Positions 9,105 to 18,891 of a stretch of 64,000 nucleotides of DNA are shown here, piece after piece. This DNA comes from Streptomyces diastatochromogenes (GTDB lineage: Bacteria > Actinomycetota > Actinomycetes > Streptomycetales > Streptomycetaceae). Positions within the stretch are counted from its first letter, which is position 1. Each line of letters starts with the position of its first letter. The stretch covers positions 6,386,001-6,450,000 of the forward strand of contig JAPTYK010000001.1 of NCBI GenBank assembly GCA_026913215.1, in the 5' to 3' direction. Under the pieces are notes generated by a model. The model searched no databases, was not told the DNA's origin, and was given only the letters and a program-made list of their open reading frames with translations. Both the position numbers and the translations under genes were made by a program.

Positions 9105-9849
9105 ATGGCGGAGACCGTGCTCGACTACGAGACCGAGGCAGCGCACTACGACCGGACCCGCGGCGGGTGCCCCGGGCCGAGGCGGCCGCCGGGGCCGTCC
9201 TGCGGCTCGTCCCGCCGGGCGCCCGCACCCTGCTCGACCTCGCCTGCGGCACCGGCCTCGTCACCGAACGCCTCGTCCGGCCCGGCCTGAGCGTGTACGG
9301 GGCCGACGCCGCCCACGCCATGGCACGGGTCGCCGCCGGGCGGGCCCCGGCCGCGTCGTACGCGCCGACGCCCGGCGGCTGCCGCTGCCCGACGCCTCCC
9401 TGGACGCCGTCACGGCCGTCTGGCTGCTGCACCTCGTGCCCTTCGCCGCGGACGTCGTCGCCGAGGCGGCCCGCGTCCTCCGCCCCGGCGGCGTCCTCGT
9501 CACCACCGTCGACAAGGACGCCGCCCACGACGTCGGCAGCGACATCGACGCGATCCTCCGCCCCCACCGCTCCGCCGCCGCGGCCTCCGACCGTGCCGAC
9601 CTCATCACCGCCACCGCGACCGCCCACGGCCTCGCCCCCGCCCCCGGCACCCACTTCACCGGCCACGGCCAGGGCACCACCCCACGCGACACCGTCCGCA
9701 AACTCCGCGCCGGCTACTTCGCCTCCTGGTTCGACGGCGACCCCGCGACCACCGAGACCCTCACCACCGCCCTGGCCGCCCTCCCCGACCAGGACCGCCC
9801 CCGAGCCGATCCCCGTTACCGGCTCGCGAGCTTCGTCAGGCGCGGCTGA
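9105..9849 (+). CDS. Class I SAM-dependent methyltransferase (frameshifted)
   Basis: About 247 residues. MAETVLDYETEAAHYDRTR is followed, in a second frame, by motif I LLDLACGTGLVTERL (SAM-binding GxGxG region, near residue 45). The post-I and motif III segments (LHLVPFAADVVAEAARVLRP, then GGVLVTTVDKD) are in a third. Breaks near 9165 and 9355, each a step of -1. The substrate is unknown. The start lies seven bases after TAGGAT at 9092-9097, suggesting leaderless transcription from the end of the repeat array. Confidence 0.8.
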
Positions 9850-9876
9850 ACCCCCCACCCGGGCGCGCCCGTCCCC

Positions 9877-10719
9877 TCAGGCCGCCGGCCCGCCCCACGT
9901 CTCCGCCGCCACCTCGGCGAAGGAGCGCGGCTCCCGGCCCAGGATCCGCTTCACGCCGTCCGTCGCCGAGGCGTTGTGGCCGTCGAGGAGGGCGCTGAAC
10001 AGGGCCGCGAGCCACTGGGCCTCGCCGGCCGGGAGGCCGAAGCCGGTGAGCAGTCGCGCGTACTCCGTACCGGACACCGGCGCGTACGCCACGGGGCGGC
10101 CCGAGACGCGGGAGATCTCCGCCGCCACCTCGGCGAAGCCCACCGGGCGGGGGCCCGTCACCTCGTGCACGCGCCCCGCGTGCCCGTCCGAGGCCAGGGT
10201 CTCTACGACGACGTCCGCGAGGTCGTCCGCGTCGATGAAGGGCTCGGCCGTGTCGCCGGCGGGGAAGACGACCGCGCCCTCGGCGACGCCCTCCGCGAGG
10301 AATCCCTCGGAGAAGTTCTGGGCGAAGAACGAGGCCCGTACGACGGTCAGTTCGACGCCGGCCGCCGACGCCCGCAGCGCCTCCTCCGCGAGGACCGCCT
10401 CCGGCTCCCCGCGGCCGGAGAGGAGGGTGAGCCGCCGGACGCCGTTCTCGGCGGCGAGCCGGCCGAAGGTCTCCATCGCCTCGACGGCCCCGGGGCGGCC
10501 AGGTCCGGGTAGTAGGCCACGTACGCGGCGTCCGCGCCCCGCAGCGCGGGGCCCAGGTCCCGGGGCCTCCCAGTCGAAGACGGTCGCCCTGCTCCGGGAG
10601 CCGGCCCGGACCGTCGCGCCGCGGGCGGTCAGCCGCTCGGCCACGCGCCGCCCGGTCTTGCCGGTGGCGCTCGTCACCAGGATCGTCGTGTTCTCGAAGT
10701 GCTCCGTCTGTGTGGTCAT
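9877..10719 (-). CDS. NmrA-like NAD(P)-binding oxidoreductase/sensor (two compensating frameshifts)
   Basis: 281 codons, atypical SDR of the NmrA/quinone-oxidoreductase-2 type. The Rossmann motif TTILVTSATGKTGRRVAE is at residues 12-29, and the middle region reads TLLSGRGEPEAVLAEEALRA. The frame is open throughout, but codons covering 10490-10560 give an implausible Arg/Gly/Pro string. The shifted frame there reads LGPALRGADAAYVAYYPDLA, the expected beta-alpha-beta continuation, so two indels compensate. It faces the AraC regulator at 10818 and may be its target. Confidence 0.8.
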   Translation of the reverse strand: MTTQTEHFENTTILVTSATGKTGRRVAERLTARGATVRAGSRSRATVFDWEAPGPGPRAAGRGRRVRGLLPGPGRPGAVEAMETFGRLAAENGVRRLTLLSGRGEPEAVLAEEALRASAAGVELTVVRASFFAQNFSEGFLAEGVAEGAVVFPAGDTAEPFIDADDLADVVVETLASDGHAGRVHEVTGPRPVGFAEVAAEISRVSGRPVAYAPVSGTEYARLLTGFGLPAGEAQWLAALFSALLDGHNASATDGVKRILGREPRSFAEVAAETWGGPAA

Positions 10720-10817
10720 GGCTCAAGACTTCCGCTCGGAGCGCCGACCGCCCATGCTCCGGAGTCTCGGCCCCTGCGTCTCCGTCTCAGGACCCCGACG
10801 CCCTACCCTTGCGCTCC

Positions 10818-11747
10818 ATGGACCCACTCGCCGAACTGCTCGACGGGCCCCGTGCCAAAGGCGCCTTCCTGCTCCGCATGATCATGGAGCCGCCGTGGTC
10901 CGTGCGCATCGAGGACGAGGCCCCGATCTGCCTCATGTGCGTCACCGAGGGCGAGGCCTGGATCGTCCCCGACACCGGCGCACCCGTCGCGCTGCGCCCC
11001 GGGGACATCGCCATCGCCCGCGGCCCCGAGCCGTACACCGTCGCCCACGCCCCCGACGCCCCGCCCCGCGCCAGGATCGGCCCCGACGGCGACTGCACCA
11101 CCCTCTCCGGCGAGCCGCTCGACCAGTCCATGAGCCTCGGCGTCCGCACCTGGGGCAACGCGCCCGACGGCGGCACCACGGTCCTCATCGGCACCTACCT
11201 GATGGACGGCGAGGTCGGCCGCAGGCTCCTCGACGCCCTGCCGGGCCTCGCGCACCTGCCCGCCGACGTGTGGAAATGCCCCTCGTGCCGTTCCTCGACG
11301 AGGAGGTCTCCCGCGACGAACCCGGCCAGAGCGTCGTCCTCGACCGGATCCTCGACCTGCTGCTCATCGCCGCCGTCCGCGCCTGGTTCTCCCGGCCGGG
11401 GGCCGAGGCGCCCGCCTGGTACCGGGCGATGGGCGACCCCCTGGTCGGCCGGGCGCTCCGGCTGCTCCAGGACGACCCCGCCCACCCGTGGACCGTCGCC
11501 TCGCTCGCCGCGAAGGCGGGGCGTCCCGGGCCGCGCTCGCCCGCCGGTTCACCGAGCTCGTCGGGGAGCCCCGATGGCGTACCTCACCGGCTGGCGGCTC
11601 GCGCGCGCCGCCGACCTGCTCCGCGAGACGGACGCGACCGTCGAGTCCGTCGCCCGGAAGGTCGGCTACAGCGGCGCGTTCGCCCTGAGCGCCGCCTTCA
11701 AGCGGGTACGGGGCATCAGCCCGCAGGAACACCGGAACCGGCGCTGA
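10818..11747 (+). CDS. AraC-family transcriptional regulator with cupin sensor (frameshifted)
   Basis: About 310 residues. The N-terminal cupin (AraC_binding_2/Cupin_6 type: CVTEGEAWIVPDTGAPVALR, then GDIAIARGPEPYTVA) is followed by a C-terminal double helix-turn-helix (WTVASLAAKAG, RAALARRFTELVG, then LARAADLLRETDATVESVA and GYSGAFALSAAFKRVRG). Three breaks (near 11275, 11520, 11570), each stepping -1. A TACCCT box at 10804-10809 precedes the ATG by eight bases. It is divergent from the NmrA-like gene, a common regulator/target arrangement for this class. Confidence 0.85.
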   Translation: MDPLAELLDGPRAKGAFLLRMIMEPPWSVRIEDEAPICLMCVTEGEAWIVPDTGAPVALRPGDIAIARGPEPYTVAHAPDAPPRARIGPDGDCTTLSGEPLDQSMSLGVRTWGNAPDGGTTVLIGTYLMDGEVGRRLLDALPGLAHLPADVWKCPSCRSSTRRSPATNPARASSSTGSSTCCSSPPSAPGSPGRGPRRPPGTGRWATPWSAGRSGCSRTTPPTRGPSPRSPRRRGVPGRARPPVHRARRGAPMAYLTGWRLARAADLLRETDATVESVARKVGYSGAFALSAAFKRVRGISPQEHRNRR

Positions 11748-11817
11748 GACGGACCGGGACTTTGCCGGACCGGCAACATTTCTCGCCTCTCCGGCCCTCC
11801 CGCCGCACCCTGGAGCC

Positions 11818-12732
11818 ATGAGCAAGCATCACGCGTCCCCCTCCGGCCACTCGCACGGCGAGGGCCACGGCCACGGTCACCGTCACGACCACACCCACCT
11901 CGACTGGAGCGAGATGGCGCCGCTCCTGGAGCGGCAGGCCGAGATCGCGAGCCCCGCGTACGCGGAGGCCGCCGCCTGGCTGGGCACCCTCGCGCCGGTG
12001 CAGGGCGTCCGCCGGATCCTCGACGTCGGCAGCGGCCCCGGGGTCGTGACCAGCCTGCTCGCCGAGGCGTTCCCGGCCGCCGAGGCGGTCGCCGTCGACG
12101 GCAGCCCCGAACTCCTCGCCCTGGCCCGGGCCCGCGCCGAGGCCCGTCACCTCGGCGCCCGGGTCTCCACCCGCCACGCCGAACTCCCCGAAGGCATCGG
12201 CGCCCTGGGGAGGCCGACCTCATCTGGGCGGGCAACTCCTGCACCACATGGGCGACCAGAGCGCCGCGCTCGCGGAGTTCGCCGGCATCCTGAACCCCGG
12301 CGGCCTGATCGTCCTCGTCGAGGGCGGACTGCCCCGCCGGCACCTGCCGCAGAACATCGGGATCGGCCGGCCCGGCCTGGAGGCCCGGCTCGACGCCGCC
12401 CACACCGACTGGTTCGGCGAGATGCGCGCCGAACTCCCGGACTCCAAGGACGAGCCGGACGACTGGCGGGCGCTGCTCGCCCGCGCCGGCCTCACCCCGG
12501 CCGGCACCCGCACGTTCCTCGTGGACGTCCCCGCGCCCGTCTCCCCGGCCGTCCGGGAGCTGGCCGTCGCCCACTACGAGCGCCTCCGGAGGGCCTGGCC
12601 GCCCGGCTCGACGCCGACGACAAGGAGACGCTCGACCGGCTGCTCGACCCGGCCGACGCGCTGTCCCTGCACCACCGCACGGACCTGTTCCACCTCACCG
12701 CTCACACCGTGCACACCGCCCGCAAGGGCTGA
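11818..12732 (+). CDS. SAM-dependent methyltransferase with His-rich N-terminus (frameshifted)
   Basis: About 305 residues. The first 30 residues are strikingly histidine-rich (HSHGEGHGHGHRHDHTHL), a potential metal-binding tail. A class I methyltransferase domain follows: motif I ILDVGSGPGVVTSLLAEAFP near residue 65 and acidic loop VAVDGSPELLALARA. GNSLHHMGDQSAALAEFAG and GLIVLVEGGLPRRHL follow in another frame. Breaks near 12210 and 12590. The start lies six bases after CACCCT. The substrate is unknown. Confidence 0.8.
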   Translation: MSKHHASPSGHSHGEGHGHGHRHDHTHLDWSEMAPLLERQAEIASPAYAEAAAWLGTLAPVQGVRRILDVGSGPGVVTSLLAEAFPAAEAVAVDGSPELLALARARAEARHLGARVSTRHAELPEGIGALGRPTSSGRATPAPHGRPERRARGVRRHPEPRRPDRPRRGRTAPPAPAAEHRDRPARPGGPARRRPHRLVRRDARRTPGLQGRAGRLAGAARPRRPHPGRHPHVPRGRPRARLPGRPGAGRRPLRAPPEGLAARLDADDKETLDRLLDPADALSLHHRTDLFHLTAHTVHTARKG

Positions 12733-12750
12733 GCCCGCACGGGGCCCGGG

Positions 12751-13215
12751 TCAGGACACCGGCTCCAACCGCCACCACTGGAAGGGCGAGTCGGTGTCCT
12801 CCCACTGCCGGACGTTCCCCCCGTCCTCCTCCGACTCGTCGGCGACCTCCAGGAACAGCCCGCTGATGAAGCTCACCAGGGCCACCGTCCCCGGCGACTG
12901 GAGGTCCTGCTCGATGATCCACTCCTGCGCGCCGAAGTTGTTGGCCTTCCACTGCTGGACGTTCGCGCCGTTCTCCGTGGACGCGTTCGCCACGTCGAGC
13001 CGTTTGCCGCTGGCCGCGTTCACCAGGTGGTAGAGGCCGCCGCCGTTCGGCACGGGCGTGATGTGCCAGTGCTGGCCGGGAGTTCCGTCCCCGGTGGCCT
13101 GCTGGACGTTCGCGCCGCTGCGGCCCGACCCCCGGTACACCTCCAGGAGCAGCCCGCTGGCCACGTTCCGCACCCGGTAGAGGCCCTCCCGCACGGGCTC
13201 CGGGGCACCGCTCAC
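12751..13215 (-). CDS. Ricin-type beta-trefoil lectin domain protein
   Basis: Intact 154-residue protein consisting of one RICIN/CBM13-like beta-trefoil. Three repeats carry the QxW signature: GQHWHITPV (about residue 48), AQEWIIEQD (about 98) and FQWWRLEPV (C-terminus). Each follows the pattern 'xYxLVNxxSGKxLDV' and 'GANVQQW'. There is no signal peptide, so it is either cytoplasmic or non-classically exported; most family members bind sugars. The GTG start at 13215 has AAGGAG upstream. Confidence 0.85.
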   Translation of the reverse strand: MSGAPEPVREGLYRVRNVASGLLLEVYRGSGRSGANVQQATGDGTPGQHWHITPVPNGGGLYHLVNAASGKRLDVANASTENGANVQQWKANNFGAQEWIIEQDLQSPGTVALVSFISGLFLEVADESEEDGGNVRQWEDTDSPFQWWRLEPVS

Positions 13216-13366
13216 CGTACCGACTCCTTCTCCTCGCCGGGCAGTCGCACCGCGCGGCCGTCACCGCCGCGCGCACCCTCGGGGCCGTCTCCGACTCTAC
13301 GTCCCGGGTACGACAACGAACTCCGGCCGCCGCGCCCGCCCGGCCCGGGACTGGCACGATGGGCCG

Positions 13367-14632
13367 GTGACCGATCCCGATCTCGCCGCCCTGCTCGACG
13401 ACCCCGCCCGGGTCCTGCGCCACGACCGGGCCGGGCTCCGCGCCCGCCTCGACGCCCTGCCGGAGGAGCACGGCGGCGTCGGCCGCGAGGTGTTCACCCA
13501 GGCCGAGGCGGTCTTCGGGAGCGCCCCGGCGACGCCCGCCGAGTTCGCCTCCTGGCTGCACTTCGCCGCGACCGTCCTCGGCCACCGGGAGTACGCCGAG
13601 CGCGTCGCCGCCGCCGAACCGCTGCTCCCGTGGCGGACGGTGTGGGCCTGGTGGCGGCCGGTCGGCGCCCACGAGGCCGCGCCGAACCTCAGCGGCGACC
13701 GCTCCGCCGAGGCGTACGAGGCCGGGGCGTCCCCTCCTGAAGGTCTGGGCCCTGTGGTGCGAGGACGCCTGGTTCGACCTGGCCACCGGCTGCCCCGGCC
13801 CGCCCCCGCCGAGGGCACGGCCGAACCGTACGAGGAGACCGAACCGGACGGCCCCTGGCTGTTCGACGGCGACGAGGAGTCCTGGGCCCTGCGCCACCCC
13901 GACTCCTGGGAGGAGCCGATCCCGCTGGACGGCGGCCGCTACGTCTTCCTCGACGCGCGGGGCGTGGCCGTCGTGGAGCGGAACGACGCGGCCCTCGCCC
14001 ACTGGCCGACGGGCGGCGCCGATTCCTCGGGACCGGCACCGGCGGACGGCGGGCCGTGGTTCCGGCCCGGCACGAGGACCGCGGACGGCCCGCTCACCGC
14101 GGCCCGGCTCGACGGGTCTTCGGCCCTCCGGGGTCCTCCGCGTCCCGGCCGCCGACCAGCCCGCCGCCCTCACCCACGCACCGACCCGGACGCTGCTCGC
14201 CGAGGCCGGACTGCCCCGCCACTGGGCGGCCGGCGTCACGTCCTTCGCGCTCGCCGCCGAGCCCCTGACCCCGGGCCCCGGGGCCTGCTGCGCGTCGGCG
14301 CGTTCGACCTCGGTTACCGCGACCCCGGGAGGTCCTCGTCCACCCCGCGACCGGCGCCGTCGGAATGCGCCGGCCGCACGGCGGCCACGGCCACGGCGGC
14401 GACGCCGTCTTCCCGCTCGTCCGCGACCTGGAGTCCTTCGTCCGGTTCCTGGAGGGCGTCCGCCGCCACATGGGCGCCTGCTGGGACCCGTACCCGGGGA
14501 GGAGGGCGTGAAGGACTTCCTCCGCGCGATGGAGACCGTCGACGCCGAGGCCCTCGCCGGGGCACGCCCGGCGCCGAGGTCTGGGAACACCTCTTCGCCT
14601 CGGTCACCGAGCTCGGGGTGGACGGCTACTGA
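13367..14632 (+). CDS. SUKH-4-like hypothetical protein (frameshifted)
   Basis: About 420 codons. The N-terminal part (DLAALLDDPARVLRHDRAGL, then FTQAEAVFGSAPATPAEFAS) has no recognised domain. The C-terminal third resembles SUKH-4 immunity-type modules: GLPRHWAAGVTSFALA, LLRVGAFDLGYRDPG, a conserved HPATGAVGMRRPHG-like strand and DLESFVRFLEGVRRHMGACW. SUKH proteins are typically immunity proteins to polymorphic toxins. No toxin gene is adjacent, so this would be an orphan. Several breaks (near 13735, 14120-14200, 14325, 14570). GTG start follows CACGAT by six bases. Confidence 0.5.
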   Translation: MTDPDLAALLDDPARVLRHDRAGLRARLDALPEEHGGVGREVFTQAEAVFGSAPATPAEFASWLHFAATVLGHREYAERVAAAEPLLPWRTVWAWWRPVGAHEAAPNLSGDRSAEAYEAGASPPEGLGPVVRGRLVRPGHRLPRPAPAEGTAEPYEETEPDGPWLFDGDEESWALRHPDSWEEPIPLDGGRYVFLDARGVAVVERNDAALAHWPTGGADSSGPAPADGGPWFRPGTRTADGPLTAARLDGSSALRGPPRPGRRPARRPHPRTDPDAARRGRTAPPLGGRRHVLRARRRAPDPGPRGLLRVGAFDLGYRDPGRSSSTPRPAPSECAGRTAATATAATPSSRSSATWSPSSGSWRASAATWAPAGTRTRGGGREGLPPRDGDRRRRGPRRGTPGAEVWEHLFASVTELGVDGY

Positions 14633-14724
14633 GCCGGGGCGGAAGGTCACCGAGCCCGGCGTGGCCGGTCACCGAGCCGGCGCACCGCGGAAGCGGCGCG
14701 CCGGACCCACCCCCTCCGTCTCCT

Positions 14725-15570
14725 TCAGGCGCCGACGTTGAACTCCCCCGGGTTCGGGCCCAGGCGGTGGTTCTCGTCGAGGGCGGCGATCGCCGCCAGG
14801 TCCTCGGCGTCCAGCTCGAAGTCGAAGACGTCGATGTTCTCGCGGATGCGGGAGGGGGTGACCGACTTCGGGATCACCACGTTCCCCAGCTGGAGGTGCC
14901 AGCGCAGCACCACCTGGGCCGGCGTCCGCCCGTGCTTGCGGCCGATCGCGACGATCGCCGGCACGTCGAGGAGCCCACGGCCCTGGCCGAGCGGGGACCA
15001 CGCCTCGGTCGCGATGCCGTGCCGGGCGTGGACCTCGCGCGACTCCGCCTGCGCGAGCTGCGGGTGCAGCTCGATCTGGTTGACGGCGGGCACGACCGAG
15101 GTCTCGCCGATCAGCCGCTCCAGGTGCTCCGGGAGGAAGTTCGAGACGCCGATCGCCCTGGCGCGCCCGTCCGCGAGGATCTTCTCGAAGGCCCGGTACG
15201 TGTCGACGTACGCGTCCTTCGCCGGCACCGGCCAGTGGATGAGGTACAGGTCGACGTAGTCGAGCCCCAGCTTGCCGAGGGAGTCGTCGAAGGCGCGCAG
15301 CGTCGAGTCGTAACCCTGCCGGCTGTTCCACAGCTTCGTGGTGACGAACAGCTCCTCGCGCGGGATCCCGGACGCGGCCACGGCCTCGCCGGTGCCCCGC
15401 TCGTTCTCGTAGATCGCCGCCGTGTCGATGGAGCGGTAACCGGCGTCCAGTGCGGTGCCCACGGCCTTCGCCGCCTCGTCGTCCGGCACCTGCCAGACGC
15501 CGAAGCCGAGCTGCGGCATCGCCACGCCGTTGTTCAGGGTGACCGAGGGAACGTTGCTGTCCGTGCTCAC
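14725..15570 (-). CDS. Aldo/keto reductase, 2,5-diketo-gluconate reductase type
   Basis: Intact 281-residue NADPH-dependent TIM-barrel oxidoreductase. The catalytic tetrad is visible: Asp and Tyr in YRSIDTAAIYENERG (about residues 45-60), Lys in FVTTKLWN and His in DLYLIHWPVP. The C-terminal cofactor motif VVIPKSVTPSRIRENIDVFD binds the NADPH phosphate. The family reduces a wide range of aldehydes and ketones, so the substrate is not specified. GTG start with AAGGA upstream. Confidence 0.93.
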   Translation of the reverse strand: MSTDSNVPSVTLNNGVAMPQLGFGVWQVPDDEAAKAVGTALDAGYRSIDTAAIYENERGTGEAVAASGIPREELFVTTKLWNSRQGYDSTLRAFDDSLGKLGLDYVDLYLIHWPVPAKDAYVDTYRAFEKILADGRARAIGVSNFLPEHLERLIGETSVVPAVNQIELHPQLAQAESREVHARHGIATEAWSPLGQGRGLLDVPAIVAIGRKHGRTPAQVVLRWHLQLGNVVIPKSVTPSRIRENIDVFDFELDAEDLAAIAALDENHRLGPNPGEFNVGA

Positions 15571-15647
15571 GTGGGATGGGTCCTTACGTCGGTGCGGGAA
15601 ACTCGGGTACTCCCAGCGTCAACGATCACGGCCCGTCCCGCATTCCG

Positions 15648-17468
15648 TCAGCTGTACAGCGCCGCGACCTCCGCCGCGTACGCCCGTTCGATCGCCTTGC
15701 GCTTCAGCTTCAGCGAGGGGGTGAGCAGTCCGTGCTCCTCGCTGAACGGATGGGCCAGGATCCGGAAGGTGCGGATCGACTCCGCCTGGGAGACCAGGGT
15801 GTTCGCGGCCACCACGCCGCGCCGGATCTCCGTCTCCAGGGCCGGGTCGCGCACCAGCTCGGCGGGGACAGGGAGCCCGGCCCTGCATGGCGAGCCAGTG
15901 CTCCACCGCCTCCTGGTCGATCGTCACCAGGGCGGCGACGTACGGCCGGTCGTTGCCGACGACGATGCACTGGGCGATCAGCGGATGGGCCCGGACCCGC
16001 TCCTCCAGGGCGGTGGGGGAGACGCTCTTGCCGCCGGAGGTCACGAGGATCTCCTTCTTGCGGCCGGTGATCGTCAGATAGCCGTCGGCGTCGAGGGCGC
16101 CGATGTCGCCGGTGGCCAGCCAGCCGTCGTTGAGGACGGCGGCCGTCGCCTCCGGGGCGTTCAGATAGCCGGAGAAGACCTGGCCGCCGTGCAGCCACAC
16201 CTCGCCGTCCTCCGCGATGTGCACCGTCGTCCCCGGGACCGGCTGGCCCACGGTGCCGTACTTGGTGCGCCCGGAGGGTTCGCCGTGGCGGCGGCCGAGG
16301 ACTCGGTGAGCCCGTACCCCTCGAAGACCGTGATCCCCGCGCCCGCGAAGAACAGCCCCTGCCGGCGGTCCATGGCCGAGCCGCCCGACATCGCGTGCCG
16401 CACCCGCCCGCCCAGGGCCGCGCGCACCTTCACGTACACCGTCTTCTCGAAGAACTGGTGCTGCACGCGCAGCGCCGCCGACGGGCCGGGCCCGGTCCCG
16501 AAGGCCTTCTGCTCCAGCGCCTCCGCGTACGCGACCGCCACCTCCACGGCCTTGTCGAAGGGGCCCGTCCTCCCCTCCGCCTCCGCCTTGCGGCGGGCCG
16601 CGTGGAAGACCTTCTCGAAGACGTACGGCACGGCCAGGACGAACGTCGGCCGGAACGCCACCAGGTCCGGCAGCAGCTCGGCCGCCGCCATCACCGGCTG
16701 GTGCCCCAGCTTCACCCCGCTCCGGACCGCCGCGACCTCCACCATCCGCCCGAAGACGTGCGCGAGCGGCAGGAACAGCAGCGTCGAGGCCTGCTCGTCG
16801 GGCCGGGAGCGGAACACCGGGTCCCAGCGGCCCGTCAGCGCCTCCGTCTCGAACATCAGGTTCGCGTGGGTGATCACACAGCCCTTGGGGCGGCCGGTCG
16901 TCCCCGAGGTGTAGATGACCGTCGCCACCGTCTCCGGCGTCACCGCCCGCCGGTGCCGGTGCACGACCTCCTCGTCGATGTCCGCGCCCGCCGCCGTCAG
17001 CTCGCCCACCGCGTCCGCGTCCAGCTGCCACAGCCGCTGGAGCCGGGGGAGCCGGTCGACCACCGAGCCGATCGTCATCGCGTGGTCCTCGTGCTCCACC
17101 ACGCAGGCCGTGACCTCGGCGTCGTGCAGCATCCAGAAGACCTGCTCGGCGGAGGAGGTCGGATAGACCGGCACGGGCTGCGCGCCCAGCGACCACAGCG
17201 CGAAGTCGAAGAGCGTCCACTCGTACCGGGTCCTGGCCATGATCGCGACCCGGTCGCCGAACCGCACGCCCTCCGCGATCAGCCCCTTCGCGAGCCCCAC
17301 GACCTCGTCCCGGAACCGGGCGGCGGTCACGTCCCGCCACTGCCCGTCCGGCCCCTTCCGGCCGAAGGCGATCCGGCCCGGCTCGGCGAGCGCGTGGTCG
17401 AACACGGCGTCCGCCAGACCGCCGACCTGAGGCGCCGCCTCGACGGGCGGCACGGTGAACTCGCGCAC
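15648..17468 (-). CDS. Long-chain acyl-CoA synthetase (AMP-forming), FadD15-like (frameshifted)
   Basis: About 606 residues, activating fatty acids to acyl-CoA via an acyl adenylate. The P-loop-like motif VIYTSGTTGRPKG is near residue 165; GYGLTESSAA and the hinge GWLATGDIGALDADGYLTITG with GRKKE are the adenylation signatures. The C-terminal lysine-containing tail (LLTPSLKLKRKAIERAY) is in a different frame. Breaks near 16280 and 15870. The GTG start at 17468 with GAGGAGCAGG upstream gives the usual family length. It may feed the beta-oxidation enzymes at 56-62 kb, although it is not adjacent. Confidence 0.88.
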
Positions 17469-17914
17469 TGACCTGCTCCTCGACGGCTCGATGGCTGGAA
17501 ACGCCCCTTGTCGCACTCCGTACGGCGCCGGTGACGGTACCCCACCCGACCGGCCCGCGGCAGGGCCTTCACCAAGCCGGGACATTCCGCGTTCCCACAG
17601 GTCAGGCCCGGTGAGACGGGCGCGTCGAAGGCCTCCCGGAGCCGCGGCCGACCGGACGCCGCGTCCTTCGGGGACGAATCTCCACGGAATCTGTACCGGC
17701 CGCTCACGCCCCACCCCGGAAGCCCCGCTCTGGCGCCTTCTCGACGCTGCCGCGCCTGGAGCCGGATGCCACTGCGCCTGGCGCCTGATGCTGCCGCGCC
17801 CAGAACCCGACGCCGCCGCGCCCGGAACCCGACGCCCGAGCTCAGCGCCTCGCGCCCGAGCTCAGCGCCTGCGCCTCGCGCCCGGGGCGGGGGACGCGAG
17901 CGGTCGCCGTTCGC
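17469..17914. other. 446-bp intergenic stretch with short direct repeats
   Basis: No protein-like reading frame is seen. The right part (about 17745-17890) contains imperfect direct repeats: GAACCCGACGCC twice, CGCCCGAGCTCAGCGCCT twice, and alternating CCTGGCGCC/GCCGCGCC blocks. The left part should hold the promoter of the acyl-CoA synthetase gene. Confidence 0.5.
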
Positions 17915-18778
17915 TCAGCGCGGCCGGTGCAGCCGGTCGCCGCCCGCGAGGATCGCCTCCGCGAGGGCGTCCGCGGCCTCCTGGGTCTCCCGCCCCGGCG
18001 GCCCTTGCGGAGGACGAAGCCCACGTCGCCGAGCTCAGGGAGCCCCGCGCGGGCCGGCACCGGGACGAGCCCTGCGGGACCAGGCCCCGGGTGTGCGCCA
18101 TCACCCCGAGCCCCGCGCGGGCCGCCGCCACGTTCGCGCTCAGGCTGGAGCTCGTGCACGCGATCCGCCAGGCCCGGCCCTGCGCCTCCAGGGCCTCAGG
18201 GCCCGCATCCGGGTGATCCCCGGCGGCGGGTACAGGATCAGCGGCACCGGACGGTCCGGGTCGAGCCGCAGCCCCGGCGCCCCGATCCAGATGAGCGTGT
18301 CCTCCCAGACGAGCCGGCCCTCGCTCTCCGTCCCGCGCCGCTTGGCCAGGATCAGATCGAGCCGGCCGGCCGCCAGCCGGGCCTGGAGCGTCCCGGACAG
18401 CTCGACCGTCAGCTCCAGGTCGACCTCGGGGTGCTCGCGCCGGAAGGACTCCAGGATCTCCGGCAGCCGGGTCGCGACGAAGTCCTCCGAGACGCCGAAC
18501 CGCAGCCGCCCGCGCAGCCGCGTCCCCCCGAAGAAGGCCGCCGCCCGCTCGTGCGCCTGGAGGATCGTCCGCGCGAAACCGAGCATCGCCTCGCCGTCCT
18601 CCGTCAGCTCCACGCGATGCGTGTCCCGGGCGAACAGCGGCCGCCCCGTCGCCTCCTCCAGGCGCCGCACGTGCTGGCTGACGGTCGACTGGCGCAGCCC
18701 GAGGCGGTCCGCGGCCCGCGTGAAGCTCAGCGTCTGGGCCACGGCGAGGAAGGTGCGCAGCTGGGTGGGCTCGTACAC
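17915..18778 (-). CDS. LysR-family transcriptional regulator (frameshifted)
   Basis: About 287 residues. The N-terminal winged helix-turn-helix MYEPTQLRTFLAVAQTLSF...RAADRLGLRQSTVSQHVRRLE spans residues 1-60. The effector domain begins LRGRLRFGVSEDFVATRLPE. The C-terminal half is spread over other frames (ANVAAARAGLGVMAHTRGLV; ETQEAADALAEAI) and the stop is the TGA at 17915-17917. Breaks near 18190, 18080 and 18000. The start is a GTG. It is divergent from the carrier gene at 18892, which is its most likely target. Confidence 0.85.
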
Positions 18779-18891
18779 GAGGACGAGGTTATCGCCGATC
18801 GTGATGGCAGTCAGAGGGCTGTACGGGATTCCCGATCACCAGTGCCTGGAGCAGGATGGACCCGCGCGACCCCGTAGGAGCACAGGAGCCC

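Noticed and set aside
5597..17468. True pseudogenisation of many neighbouring genes
   Set aside because: All segments of each gene remain under protein-like constraint in some frame and breaks cluster in GC runs, which fits sequencing error better.
17842..18159. Arg-rich 105-codon minus-strand ORF
   Set aside because: It mixes shadow sequence with part of the frameshifted LysR C-terminus; not an independent gene.
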